Assembly (NCBI RefSeq): GCF_021310995.1
Contig: NZ_CP054150.1
Coordinates: 744,001-808,000 of the forward strand
DNA: 64,000 bases
Direction of reading: 5' to 3'
DNA from: Agrobacterium vaccinii
GTDB lineage: Bacteria > Pseudomonadota > Alphaproteobacteria > Rhizobiales > Rhizobiaceae
Shown here: positions 7,272-15,543 of the stretch, one piece after another
Numbering within the stretch: position 1 is the stretch's first letter
Layout of the letters: every line of letters begins with the position of its first letter
Notes under the pieces: generated by a model
Database searches by the model: none
Told to the model about the DNA's origin: nothing
The model's input: the letters and a program-made list of their open reading frames with translations, nothing else
Position numbers and translations under genes: made by a program

Positions 7272-8372
7272 TCAGGCGATCCGTTTTTCCGGTTCCGGCG
7301 ATTCTGACGGCTCTGTCAGTGGCACGCCCGTCGGCACGGCCTCATCATCCTGCGTGGCAGGTGTCACCATGGCTGCCATCAGCGTTTCGATGCCGATGCT
7401 GCCGACCGTCTTGCCGTCTTCGTCCACCACCTGCGCAGTGGTCTCGTTGGCATCTGTCATGTCACGGGCAATGTTTTCCAGCGTGTCGGTTTCCAGAACC
7501 GACAGGTTTTCCGGCGCCGTCGTGGCCGGTTCCATCACGGTTGTTGCCTGCAACACGCGGCCACGGTTCACGTCACGCACGAAGTCGCTGACATATTCGT
7601 TGGCCGGATGCTGGATGATGCTCTGGCCATCGCCCTGCTGCACCATCTCGCCGTCTTTCAGGATCGCGATATGGTCACCAAGCCGCAGCGCTTCATCCAA
7701 ATCGTGGGTAATGAAGACGACGGTCTTCTTCAGCTCCTGCTGAAGATCGAGCAGCATGGTCTGCATATCGACGCGGATCAGCGGGTCGAGCGCCGAATAG
7801 GCCTCATCCATCAACAGAATATCGGCATCGTTGGTCAGTGCCCGGGCAAGGCCTACGCGCTGCTGCATGCCGCCCGACAGCTGGTTCGGGTAATTGTCCT
7901 CGTAACCATCGAGGCCCACGCGGTTCAGCCAGTAACGGCCTTTTTCCAGACTGTCCTTGCGGGACACGCCCTGAATATCGAGACCATAGACGCTGTTCTC
8001 CAAGACGGTGCGATGCGGCAAAAGGCCGAATTTCTGGAACACCATCGCCGTCTTGTGGCGGCGGAAATCGCGAAGGGCGGACGTGCCCATCGAGCAGACG
8101 TCCTCGCCGCCATACAGCACTTCACCCGCACTCGGCTCGATCAACCGGTTGATGTGGCGGATCAGCGTAGACTTGCCGGAGCCCGAGAGGCCCATGACCA
8201 CGGTGATCTTGCCGCCGGGCATGGTGATGTTGATGTTGTTGAGGCCGAGAACGTGGTTGTGCTTGTCGTTCAGCTCGGTCTTGCTCAAGCCGTTTTTAAC
8301 GGCTTCGAGATGTCTCTCAGGGTGCTTGCCGAAGATCTTGTAAAGTCGGCGGATTTCGATGTCCTTAGCCAT
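7272..8372 (-). CDS. choV: ChoV, choline ABC transporter ATP-binding subunit
   Basis: The 366-residue ATPase has Walker A (GLSGSGKS), the Q-loop region (MVFQKFGLLPHRT), the ABC signature (LSGGMQQRVG) and Walker B (ILLMDEAYSALDP). The N-terminus (IEIRRLYKIFGKHP) and the C-terminal regulatory stretch are typical of the ProV/ChoV/OpuAA quaternary-amine group. It powers the ChoXWV importer that brings choline in for glycine betaine synthesis or catabolism. The ATG at 8372 overlaps the end of choW by eight bases, so the two are co-translated. It is the last gene of the minus-strand operon and is followed by a hairpin. Confidence 0.92.
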   Translation of the reverse strand: MAKDIEIRRLYKIFGKHPERHLEAVKNGLSKTELNDKHNHVLGLNNINITMPGGKITVVMGLSGSGKSTLIRHINRLIEPSAGEVLYGGEDVCSMGTSALRDFRRHKTAMVFQKFGLLPHRTVLENSVYGLDIQGVSRKDSLEKGRYWLNRVGLDGYEDNYPNQLSGGMQQRVGLARALTNDADILLMDEAYSALDPLIRVDMQTMLLDLQQELKKTVVFITHDLDEALRLGDHIAILKDGEMVQQGDGQSIIQHPANEYVSDFVRDVNRGRVLQATTVMEPATTAPENLSVLETDTLENIARDMTDANETTAQVVDEDGKTVGSIGIETLMAAMVTPATQDDEAVPTGVPLTEPSESPEPEKRIA

Positions 8373-9273
8373 GTTGCACCTCGCGATATTTCTGCAAACG
8401 CTTGCCGAAGGCCTGGCTGGCACGGTCAAACATGATGGCGATAGCCACCAGCGCAAAGCCGTTCAGAAAGCCGATTGTGAAGAACTGGTTGTTGATGGCC
8501 TGAAGCACGTTCTTGCCCAAACCGCCGACACCGACCATGGAGGCGACCACGACCATGGCCAGCGACATCATGATTGTTTGGTTGATGCCGGTCATGATGG
8601 TGGGCAGCGCCAATGGCAGTTGCACATTGAACAGCTTCTGGGTGTTGGACGAGCCGAAGGCGTCTGCCGCCTCCAGCGTTTCCCGGTCCACCATGCGAAT
8701 GCCCAGATTGGTCAGGCGGATCATCGGCGGTATCGCGTAGATGACGACCGCAATCAGGCCCGGCACCTTGCCAATGCCGAAGATGACGACGACCGGAATG
8801 AGATATACGAAGCTCGGCATCGTCTGCATCACATCCAGACCCGGATTGATGAAGCGTTGCAATCGCTCGGACCGCGCCATGAGAATGCCTAGCGGCAGGC
8901 CGATGGCAACGGCGATCAGCGTCGCAATCGCTACGATCGACAGCGTCGTCATCGCATCCCGCCACAGGCCAACAGCGCCAATCAGACACAGCGAAACGGC
9001 AGTGCCAAGCGTAATGCGGAAGCTGCGCCCGGCCAGATGCACCATGGCCAGCAGGCCGAGAAAAATGATGATCCACGGCGTCTGCGTGAAAAAGCGTTCG
9101 GATGAATTCAAAAACAGCTGCAGCGGGTGCATGACCGTATCGATGACATCGCCGTAGCTACGAACGATATCACGGAAGCCGTCATCGATAGACTTGCGCG
9201 CCACGCGCATGGTGCTGTTGCCAATGGCCGGAAACTTGCACAGCATATCCGGCAGGAGATTACAGAGGGCCAT
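8365..9273 (-). CDS. choW: ChoW, choline ABC transporter permease
   Basis: The 302-residue membrane protein has about seven hydrophobic segments. The binding-protein-dependent transport signature lies near ALEAADAFGSSNTQKLFNVQ (E-A-A-x-x-x-G loop, about residues 195-215), where the permease contacts ChoV. The start is an ATG with a distant aaggga; the next Met, 21 residues later, is an alternative. Between this gene and choX lies a 165-base palindromic repeat, so expression of choW and choV relative to choX may be set by the RNA structure there. Confidence 0.92.
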   Translation of the reverse strand: MALCNLLPDMLCKFPAIGNSTMRVARKSIDDGFRDIVRSYGDVIDTVMHPLQLFLNSSERFFTQTPWIIIFLGLLAMVHLAGRSFRITLGTAVSLCLIGAVGLWRDAMTTLSIVAIATLIAVAIGLPLGILMARSERLQRFINPGLDVMQTMPSFVYLIPVVVIFGIGKVPGLIAVVIYAIPPMIRLTNLGIRMVDRETLEAADAFGSSNTQKLFNVQLPLALPTIMTGINQTIMMSLAMVVVASMVGVGGLGKNVLQAINNQFFTIGFLNGFALVAIAIMFDRASQAFGKRLQKYREVQHG

Positions 9274-9331
9274 TATTGTTTTTTTCCCTTAGTTTTTGTT
9301 GGAGGGGCTTGTGGGTCGATGCCGAGTATGC

Positions 9332-9496
9332 GGCTTACCCCCTCTGTCCTGCCGGACATCTCCCCCACAAGGAGGGAGATCGACTCGGGGCGACCTCTCG
9401 GTCACCTCAAACGTCGAGAGTGGAGCGATGTCGGCGCGCCTTGCTTATCTCCCCACCTGTGGGGGAGATGCCCGGCAGGGCAGAGGGGGGTAAGCC
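9332..9496. repeat. Dispersed palindromic repeat, family A, copy 1
   Basis: The ends ggcttacccccctctgtcc-like and cagaggggggtaagcc are mutually inverted, with inner arms gacatctcccccac/gtgggggagatg. Similar elements lie at 36287-36470 and 60201-60378. This copy sits inside the choline operon between choX and choW and will fold into a long hairpin in the mRNA. Confidence 0.85.
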
Positions 9497-9543
9497 ACGC
9501 ATTCAAGGGCTGCGATCAAACCGCAGCCCCAAACACACTCACA

Positions 9544-10557
9544 TCACATCGAAGCCTTGATCTTCTCAGCCACCTCGGGCGAAACCCACTTCGTCCAGAT
9601 GTCCTCATGGTTCTCGAGGAAATACGCTGCACCGTCTTCATTGGTGCCCTGGTTTTCATCCATCCAGGCCAGAATTTTCGCCAGGGTTTCGTTATCCCAC
9701 TGGCGCTTCTTCACGTATTCGCCTGAAGGGCCAGCTTTTTCGGCGAATTCCTTGGTCACGACGGTAAAGACGTCCGCGATGGGATAGGCGTTCGGCTTGG
9801 GGTCGGCGCAATCGGCCTTGGCGATGCAGGTGTCGTAGGCCTCGCGGTCGAGTTCGACACCGTCATCCAGCTTGACCATATCGTATTTGCCCATGATCGC
9901 CGTTGGTGCCCAGTAATAGCCAAGCCAACCCTGCTTCTTCTCGTAAGCGTTGGAGATGGAGCCATCGAGACCCGCAGCCGAGCCGGTATCGACGAGGGTA
10001 AAGCCCTTGTCTTCCGCCTTGCGCGCCTTGAACAGATTGGCCGTCGTTGGCTGGCAACCCCAACCGGGAGGGCAACCGAAGACGGCGCCCTTGCTGGCAT
10101 CTTCGGGGGCGGGGAACAGTTCGGGATGCTTCAACGCATCTTCAACCGTCTTGATGTCGGGATGTGCATCAGCCAGATACTTCGGAATCCACCATCCCTC
10201 GATGCCGCCATCGCTCAGAATCTTGACGTCCTGAATGAGATTGCCGGACTTGATGGCTTCCTCGTAAGGCGCGCCCAGCGTGTTCACCCACATCTCAGGC
10301 GCCATATCCGGCTGGCCTTTTTCGTTCATGGAGGTGAAGGTCGGTGTTGTATCGCCGGTCACGATATCGACCGTGCAGTCATAACCGTTTTCCATGATGA
10401 ACTTATCGACATAAGCCGCGACACCCGCAGATGCCCAGTTCATTTCGGCGATGGAGATATTGCCGCAGGTCTCAGCGGCGTTGGCGGTGCTTGCGCCAGC
10501 GGCGGCGGCAAGGGTGAAGCCCGTGACAAGAATGGTCGAGGCGAGGAGTTTCTTCAT
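9544..10557 (-). CDS. choX: ChoX, periplasmic choline-binding protein
   Basis: The 337-residue protein carries a signal peptide (about 1-27, cut after STANA). It is a type II solute-binding protein of the OpuAC/ProX group. The aromatic residues expected for the quaternary-amine box are present: IAEMNWASAG, PEMWVNTLG, GWWIPKYLADAHPD and LGYYWAPTA. These correspond in order to the Trp/Tyr cage known from Sinorhizobium ChoX. Four Cys (GCPPGWGCQP and CIAKADCADP) may form disulfides. First gene of the operon; its ATG follows gggggtcttac. Choline specificity is inferred from overall similarity and the conserved choXWV order. Confidence 0.92.
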   Translation of the reverse strand: MKKLLASTILVTGFTLAAAAGASTANAAETCGNISIAEMNWASAGVAAYVDKFIMENGYDCTVDIVTGDTTPTFTSMNEKGQPDMAPEMWVNTLGAPYEEAIKSGNLIQDVKILSDGGIEGWWIPKYLADAHPDIKTVEDALKHPELFPAPEDASKGAVFGCPPGWGCQPTTANLFKARKAEDKGFTLVDTGSAAGLDGSISNAYEKKQGWLGYYWAPTAIMGKYDMVKLDDGVELDREAYDTCIAKADCADPKPNAYPIADVFTVVTKEFAEKAGPSGEYVKKRQWDNETLAKILAWMDENQGTNEDGAAYFLENHEDIWTKWVSPEVAEKIKASM

Positions 10558-11102
10558 TGTAAGACCCCCAAGTCTAATGCAGTGTTTATGTGAGGCATAC
10601 CGGGGCACTGCAGAGCCCGGCCTGCCAAAGCGCCGGCGCGACATCAACGATATCGGCTGCCAGAACGCAGAGCTAAGGCCATGGAGCGTGAGTTCCGCCA
10701 GCATGCGCCAGCGAAAGCCCCAGGACGAAATGACATGCGCGGAAAGACGAGTGGAAACCCGTCAAAGAAAAGTCGCTCGACAGCGACGAAAAGAGCCGCA
10801 GTCGCAGCGGCGAAAAGCGCGTAAATATGTCAACGGGTTTTATAATACGGCGAGAAGATGATATTGCAACGCAAAATGCCGCATTGCAGCCATGCACATT
10901 GCTGCGGAACCATTTTTGTGGATGGGTAATACTTTTGGATGGTTATATTATACTGATAAAACGTAGATTTAAATTTCTTGAAAAATTAAAATGCAATTAA
11001 TTTTGAAGATACATTCAAATAAACTGATGATTTGATTTTTTGTGGAAAAAAATCTCAAATAAATCATTTTAGGAGGTATTTTTCTCCAAGAAATCCCGAG
11101 TT

Positions 11103-11190
11103 CGTCATCCTCGGGCCTGTCCCGAAGATCTCATCATGCTTCTGCGGATGATACGTGGCAGATGCTCGGGACGAGCCCGAGCATGACGAC
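11103..11190. repeat. Dispersed repeat, family B, copy 1
   Basis: It runs from cgtcatcctcgggcctgtcc to gagcccgagcatgacg with an internal cttctgcggatg. The ends are inverted. Related copies are at 22889-22976 and, split by the insertion sequence, at 11250-11269 plus 12550-12627. Confidence 0.8.
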
Positions 11191-11249
11191 GGTAGGCGTC
11201 CGGCTTGAAATAGCAGCCTTTGCCCTAAGCAAGTGCAAAACGGCTAGCC

Positions 11250-11269
11250 GTCATCCTCGGGCTTGACCC
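11250..11269. repeat. Left part of family B repeat split by the insertion sequence
   Basis: The sequence gtcatcctcgggcttgaccc is the start of a family B repeat that continues at 12550 on the other side of the insertion sequence. Its last 11 bases are the left target duplication. Confidence 0.75.
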
Positions 11270-12549
11270 ACTGCTGTCCGGTTTAAACTTATGTCCATTG
11301 GAGCATCAGCTGGTCATTGTGGCATCTGCTGCTGTTGGGTGGTTTTAGAAGACTGTCTGTTCTTTTTCGATGCATGAGGTTGGCCCGCACGAGGCGGGCG
11401 AAGATCCAGGGGCTTTTGATGGTCTTCTGGTCTGCCTGCGCCATGCGCAGAAGCAGGAAAGCGATGAGGGCCACGGTGATCTGAATGCGCACGGCGTTTT
11501 CTGAGACACCCAGGAAATGCTTGATCTTCAAGGTCTGCTTGACCCATTTGAAGAACAGTTCGATAGCCCAGCGGCGCTTGTAGAGATCGGCGATCTCTTG
11601 CGCAGTGGCATCGAGATCGTTCGACAGGATCCGCAGCACCTTGCCGGTATCGCTTTGCACCGTGATCTCGCGAACCGGGTCGCTGAACGGGTTCTTGCGG
11701 TTGCCGGCCTGACGGGCAGGCAGCAGACCAATGCGATCCGACAGGATGCGACCACCGTTTGCATCCGCGTCCTCCAGCGGCTGCTCATGCAACACCGTCA
11801 AGGGTGTATGGGACTTGAAGCGGGTGACGATGCGGCATCCGGCCTGATCCATCCTGGCCCACCACGAGAAATCATAATAGCCCAGATCAAAGACGTAGGT
11901 CGCGCCCGGTTCGATCGGCATGGCCTTGGCGGCGGTGATGTCATTGACATTGGCGGGTGTGACGGCGGCATAGATCGGTCGCTCTGCGCCCGCATCATAG
12001 ACGATGTGGACCTTGGCCCCGCAAGCCTGATGGGAGAACCGCGCCCATTGCGATCCTGCACCGGAAAGGCGAAGGCTCGTGGCATCGATCAGATAGGTCG
12101 CCTCGCCGACGGCCCGTCGCAACCCGCGCCCGGCTCGTGCGACCAGCTCGGCAAACAGACCGGTAAAGACCGCACTTGAGCGTTTGGCATTGGCATCAGC
12201 CAGTGTCGAACGTGAGGCCGGGCGTGCGCCGAGATGATAAAGGCGTGTCGAATGGCTTTCCAGACCACCTTCGATCTCGCGCAAGCTGACAGCGCCGGCC
12301 AGTTGCCCATACAGCAGGGCGATCAACTGGCTCTTGGTGGACAATCGCCGGATATGCTTATCGGTACCATGCTCATCCACAAGCCGCTCGAAGGTCGACC
12401 AGGAAATGCGCTTCAAAAGATCATGAAAAACGCTATTGTGATGCCGCACGGTGTTGCCCCTCTTTCGTGTCCAAATCGTCGCCAAACGTTTGAATACGAA
12501 TAGAATCAACACCGTGCGCCGTGTCTACAAATTTAAACCGGACAGCAGT
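11270..12549 (-). mobile_element. IS4-family insertion sequence, complete
   Basis: The 1280-bp element is bounded by near-perfect terminal inverted repeats: actgctgtccggtttaaa at the left end and its complement tttaaaccggacagcagt at the right. It carries one transposase gene. It is flanked by an 11-base direct repeat, gggcttgaccc (11259-11269) and gggcttgtccc (12550-12560), with one mismatch, the size expected for IS4-type target duplication. The target was a family B palindromic repeat. Intact ends and gene suggest the copy may still be active. Confidence 0.88.
11289..12449 (-). CDS. IS4-type DDE transposase
   Basis: The 386-residue protein has an N-terminal helical domain (VFHDLLKRISWSTFERLV) and a DDE nuclease core. 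LIDATSLRL holds the first Asp, YVFDLGYYDFSWW the second, and YKRRWAIELFFKWVKQ is the Y-(2)R-(3)E-(6)K signature of the IS4 superfamily with the catalytic Glu. The start is taken as the GTG at 12449 because gaaagagggg precedes it; the reading frame is open further upstream into the inverted repeat. No frameshift or stop interrupts the gene. Confidence 0.9.
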   Translation of the reverse strand: MRHHNSVFHDLLKRISWSTFERLVDEHGTDKHIRRLSTKSQLIALLYGQLAGAVSLREIEGGLESHSTRLYHLGARPASRSTLADANAKRSSAVFTGLFAELVARAGRGLRRAVGEATYLIDATSLRLSGAGSQWARFSHQACGAKVHIVYDAGAERPIYAAVTPANVNDITAAKAMPIEPGATYVFDLGYYDFSWWARMDQAGCRIVTRFKSHTPLTVLHEQPLEDADANGGRILSDRIGLLPARQAGNRKNPFSDPVREITVQSDTGKVLRILSNDLDATAQEIADLYKRRWAIELFFKWVKQTLKIKHFLGVSENAVRIQITVALIAFLLLRMAQADQKTIKSPWIFARLVRANLMHRKRTDSLLKPPNSSRCHNDQLMLQWT

Positions 12550-12627
12550 GGGCTTGTCCCGAGGATCTAATCACGCTCCTGCGGATGCAACGTTGGTAGA
12601 TGCCCGGGACAAGCCCGAGCATGACGA
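12550..12627. repeat. Right part of family B repeat split by the insertion sequence
   Basis: It continues the interrupted repeat from gggcttgtcccgaggatc through tgcggatgcaacg to aagcccgagcatgacg. Joined to 11250-11269 minus one target copy it restores a full family B unit. Confidence 0.75.
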
Positions 12628-12645
12628 ACGTGAGCCTATTGGCCT

Positions 12646-14745
12646 TCAAACCCCAGCCTTACCCGCCACCTTCAACGCAAACGCATACTCAAACGCAATC
12701 TCTTCCAACCGCTGGAACCGCCCGGACTTGCCGCCATGCCCCGCCGCCATATTTGTCTTAAGCAGAATGGGCGCTTCACCCGTCGTGTGCTCGCGAAGCT
12801 TCGCCACCCACTTGGTCGGTTCCCAATAGGTCACGCGCGGGTCGGTCAGGCCGGAAATGGCCAGAAGCGGTGGGTAGGGCTTCGCACCGACATTGTCATA
12901 AGGCGAATAGGCTGCGATCCACTGGTACTCTTCTTCGGACTCCAGCGGGTTACCCCATTCCGGCCATTCCGGCGGCGTCAGCGGCAGGGTGTCGTCCAGC
13001 ATGGTGGTCAGCACGTCCACGAAGGGAACGGCAGCGATGATGCCTGCGAATTTCTCCGGTGCCATATTGGCCACCGCGCCCATCAGCATGCCACCGGCAG
13101 AACCACCTTCCGCGATGATGCCGCTGTAGGAGGTGAAACCGTCCTTCACCAGATGGTCGGCCGCCGCGATGAAGTCTTTGAACGTGTTCTGCTTGTGCTC
13201 CATCTTGCCGGTTTCGTACCACTCGAAACCCTTGTCCTTGCCGCCGCGAATATGGGCCACAGCATAGACGAAGCCGCGATCGGCCAGCGACAGATTGTTG
13301 GTGCTGAAGGACGCGGGGATGGAAATGCCGTAAGCGCCGTAACCATAAAGCAGGCAAGGGGCAGAACCATCCAGCGGCGTATCCTTCCGGTAGAGCAGGG
13401 AAACCGGCACCTGCGCGCCATCATGCGATGTCGCCATGATGCGGCGCGTCACGTAGTCGTCAGAGTTATGACCGGAGGGCACTTCCTGCGTTTTCAGCAG
13501 CGTGCGCTCACGCGTCACCATGTCGTAATCGAACAGCTGGCTCGGCGTCGTCATGGAAGAGTAGCTGAAGCGGATGACATTGGTGTCGTATTCGGCGGCA
13601 CCATGCAGACCCAGCGAATAGGCTTCCTCATCAAAGGCAACGCTGTGTTCCTCACCGCTCACACGGTCGCGAATGACGATGCGCGGCAGGCCATCGCGGC
13701 GCTCCAGCCAGATCAGATGGCGGGCATAGGCGTCGATATCGAGGATGAGACGGCCCGGCTCGTGCGGCACGACCTCGGTCCAATTTTCCTTGCTCGGAGC
13801 CGTGACCGGCGTCTGGCAGATGCGGAAATCCTTGGCATCGCCGTCATTGGTCAGGATGTAGAAGACATCGCCGCCCTCGCACAGCGAATATTCGATGCCT
13901 TCCTCACGCTCCGCCACGATCTGCGGCTCGGCTGTCAAATCCTTGGTGGAGAGAATGCGGTATTCGCTGGTTTCGTGGTCGTGAATATCGATGAAGATGA
14001 AATCGTCCAGCACAGATGCGCCCACGCCCATGAAGAAGCCGGGGTCTTTTTCCTCATAGACCAATCGGTCGGATGATTGCGGCTCACCGATAATGTGGTG
14101 GAAGACCTTCGATGGGCGGTGGTTCTCGTCCTGTAGCGAATAGAAGAAGCTCTTGCCATCCGGCGCCCATGCACCACCACCGGCAGTGTTCTCGATCACG
14201 TCGGCCAGGTCCTCGCCGCTCTCCAGCTCACGAATGCGCAGCGTGTAATATTCCGAACCCTTGTCGTCGTAACCCCAGATGCCGCGACTGTGATCGCTGG
14301 TCTGGTCGAGACCGGCGAGCCGGAAATAATCCTTGCCTTCGGCTTCCTTGTCGCCGTTCAACAAAACGTGCTTCTCGCCACCGCCGCGCGGCGTGCGGAA
14401 ATAATGCGGCTGCTCGCCACCGGTCACGAACAGGGTGCCATAGGCATAGGGACCGTCATTCACCGGCACGGATGAATCATCCTGCTTGATGCGGCCTTTC
14501 ATCTCCTCAAACAGCTTTTCCTGAAGCGGCTTGGTATCGGCCATGGCCGCTTCCATATAGGCGTTCTCGGCTTCCAGATGGGTGCGGATGGCGGGGTCCA
14601 GCAGCGTCGGGTCCTTGAACATCGCCTGCCAGTTGTCGGCGCGAAACCACGCATAATCATCCGTGCGCGTTATGCCGTGATGCGTATCGGTGGTCGGCTT
14701 TTTCGCTGCAACGGGCGTTGCGGGCAGGTTCTTGAAAATGGACAA
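12646..14745 (-). CDS. ptrB: Oligopeptidase B-like S9 family serine peptidase
   Basis: The 699-residue protein has an N-terminal beta-propeller (about 70-400) and a C-terminal alpha/beta-hydrolase domain. The nucleophile elbow is GGSAGGMLMGA (about residue 545); the acid is likely the Asp in GLTDPRVTYWEP and the base the His in AAGHGGKSGRF. Length and motif order fit oligopeptidase B (PtrB), a cytoplasmic enzyme that cuts after Arg and Lys in short peptides. No signal peptide is visible. It is a single gene with its start close to the divergent spacer of the DUF930 gene. Confidence 0.9.
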   Translation of the reverse strand: MSIFKNLPATPVAAKKPTTDTHHGITRTDDYAWFRADNWQAMFKDPTLLDPAIRTHLEAENAYMEAAMADTKPLQEKLFEEMKGRIKQDDSSVPVNDGPYAYGTLFVTGGEQPHYFRTPRGGGEKHVLLNGDKEAEGKDYFRLAGLDQTSDHSRGIWGYDDKGSEYYTLRIRELESGEDLADVIENTAGGGAWAPDGKSFFYSLQDENHRPSKVFHHIIGEPQSSDRLVYEEKDPGFFMGVGASVLDDFIFIDIHDHETSEYRILSTKDLTAEPQIVAEREEGIEYSLCEGGDVFYILTNDGDAKDFRICQTPVTAPSKENWTEVVPHEPGRLILDIDAYARHLIWLERRDGLPRIVIRDRVSGEEHSVAFDEEAYSLGLHGAAEYDTNVIRFSYSSMTTPSQLFDYDMVTRERTLLKTQEVPSGHNSDDYVTRRIMATSHDGAQVPVSLLYRKDTPLDGSAPCLLYGYGAYGISIPASFSTNNLSLADRGFVYAVAHIRGGKDKGFEWYETGKMEHKQNTFKDFIAAADHLVKDGFTSYSGIIAEGGSAGGMLMGAVANMAPEKFAGIIAAVPFVDVLTTMLDDTLPLTPPEWPEWGNPLESEEEYQWIAAYSPYDNVGAKPYPPLLAISGLTDPRVTYWEPTKWVAKLREHTTGEAPILLKTNMAAGHGGKSGRFQRLEEIAFEYAFALKVAGKAGV

Positions 14746-14981
14746 GGGAAACTCGCTTTCATGGGAAATCAGTCTGCGTAGCCAAAGATGTAGAGTGCCA
14801 CCGCAGGTGGATCAAGGTCGAAATCTTGTCGGGGTGAAACCGAACACGGGCACAATTCTGTCAGCTTTCCATCACAATTTCATACTAGATCGCAAATCTG
14901 ACACATCCATGTCGATGCTGTCGATCAGTGGGTTTGCCCAGCGAATCAAAAAGAAGAAACGAAGAGCCCGAACAGGATCCC

Positions 14982-15383
14982 ATGCAAAAGCTTCTCCCCG
15001 TCGCCCTTCTTGCAACCTTGGCCGGCCTGCCTGCGGCCATGCCCGCATTTGCCATCGATGCCAATGTTCTCAGACAGTTGAACGTGCTTGCCCCGGAAGA
15101 ACGCCTCGAGCAGCGTTGCGACATCGAAGCCATGGAGCGCATCGCCAAGGAACAGAAGGGCATGAAGCCCGACAAGGTCATCGCCTACGCCTTCGGCGAC
15201 CCGGATGTAACCTCCGACAGCATCAAGGCCTCCGGCGCCGTGTTCAGAAGCGGCGGCGAATGGTTCCGCCTGCGCTACAAATGCCAGATCACGACGTCCA
15301 CGCTTGGCATCAAGGATTTCGATTACAAGGTGGGAGACAAGGTGCCGGAAGCGCAGTGGGCGAAGCATTATCTGTATGATTGA
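14982..15383 (+). CDS. Secreted DUF930 family protein
   Basis: The 133-residue protein has a signal peptide (about 1-20, ending AMPAFA) and the DUF930 pattern: LNVLAPEERLEQRCDIEAME, then DKVIAYAFGDP, then GAVFRSGGEWFRLRYKC and a final VPEAQWAKHYLYD. The two Cys probably pair in the periplasm. The function of the family is not known. The start at 14982 is preferred because the upstream in-frame Met adds a highly charged stretch before the signal peptide. A palindrome just downstream (15389-15428) may act as terminator. Confidence 0.85.
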   Translation: MQKLLPVALLATLAGLPAAMPAFAIDANVLRQLNVLAPEERLEQRCDIEAMERIAKEQKGMKPDKVIAYAFGDPDVTSDSIKASGAVFRSGGEWFRLRYKCQITTSTLGIKDFDYKVGDKVPEAQWAKHYLYD

Positions 15384-15388
15384 GCCAC

Positions 15389-15428
15389 AACGTCCCTCAT
15401 TCCTGTGACGCGCACAGGAATGAGGGCA
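15389..15428. repeat. Inverted repeat, family C short copy
   Basis: The arms cctcattcctgtg and cacaggaatgagg flank a short acgcg spacer. The sequence is shared with the family C elements at 6531 and 47028. Its place between the DUF930 gene and the aldolase gene suggests a terminator role. Confidence 0.7.
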
Positions 15429-15543
15429 GAGAGACTGCCAGTTGCCAATCCGCAACGATATCTAACTGATTTCTTATTGATATTGCCGCCTGCTGAATTG
15501 CCGACTAATCCTTGTGTGAGAGGGTTTTTCAGGGGCAGGTTGC

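Larger units (their letters stand above)
10558..11269. other. Promoter region of choX and AT-rich spacer
   Basis: No gene is supported. The first part is the choX upstream region. From about 10910 to 11095 the composition changes to strongly AT-rich DNA with A and T runs, unlike the rest of the window. The remainder holds a family B repeat (11103-11190) and the left part of a second copy (11250-11269). Confidence 0.5.

Noticed and set aside
9332-9496. CRISPR or phage attachment site at the palindromic repeats
   Set aside because: The units are single, dispersed and palindromic, with no regular spacers, integrase or tRNA nearby.
10673-10897. 74-codon minus-strand frame upstream of choX
   Set aside because: Its composition is random, rich in Ser, Phe and Arg, no ribosome site is present, and the position fits promoter DNA.
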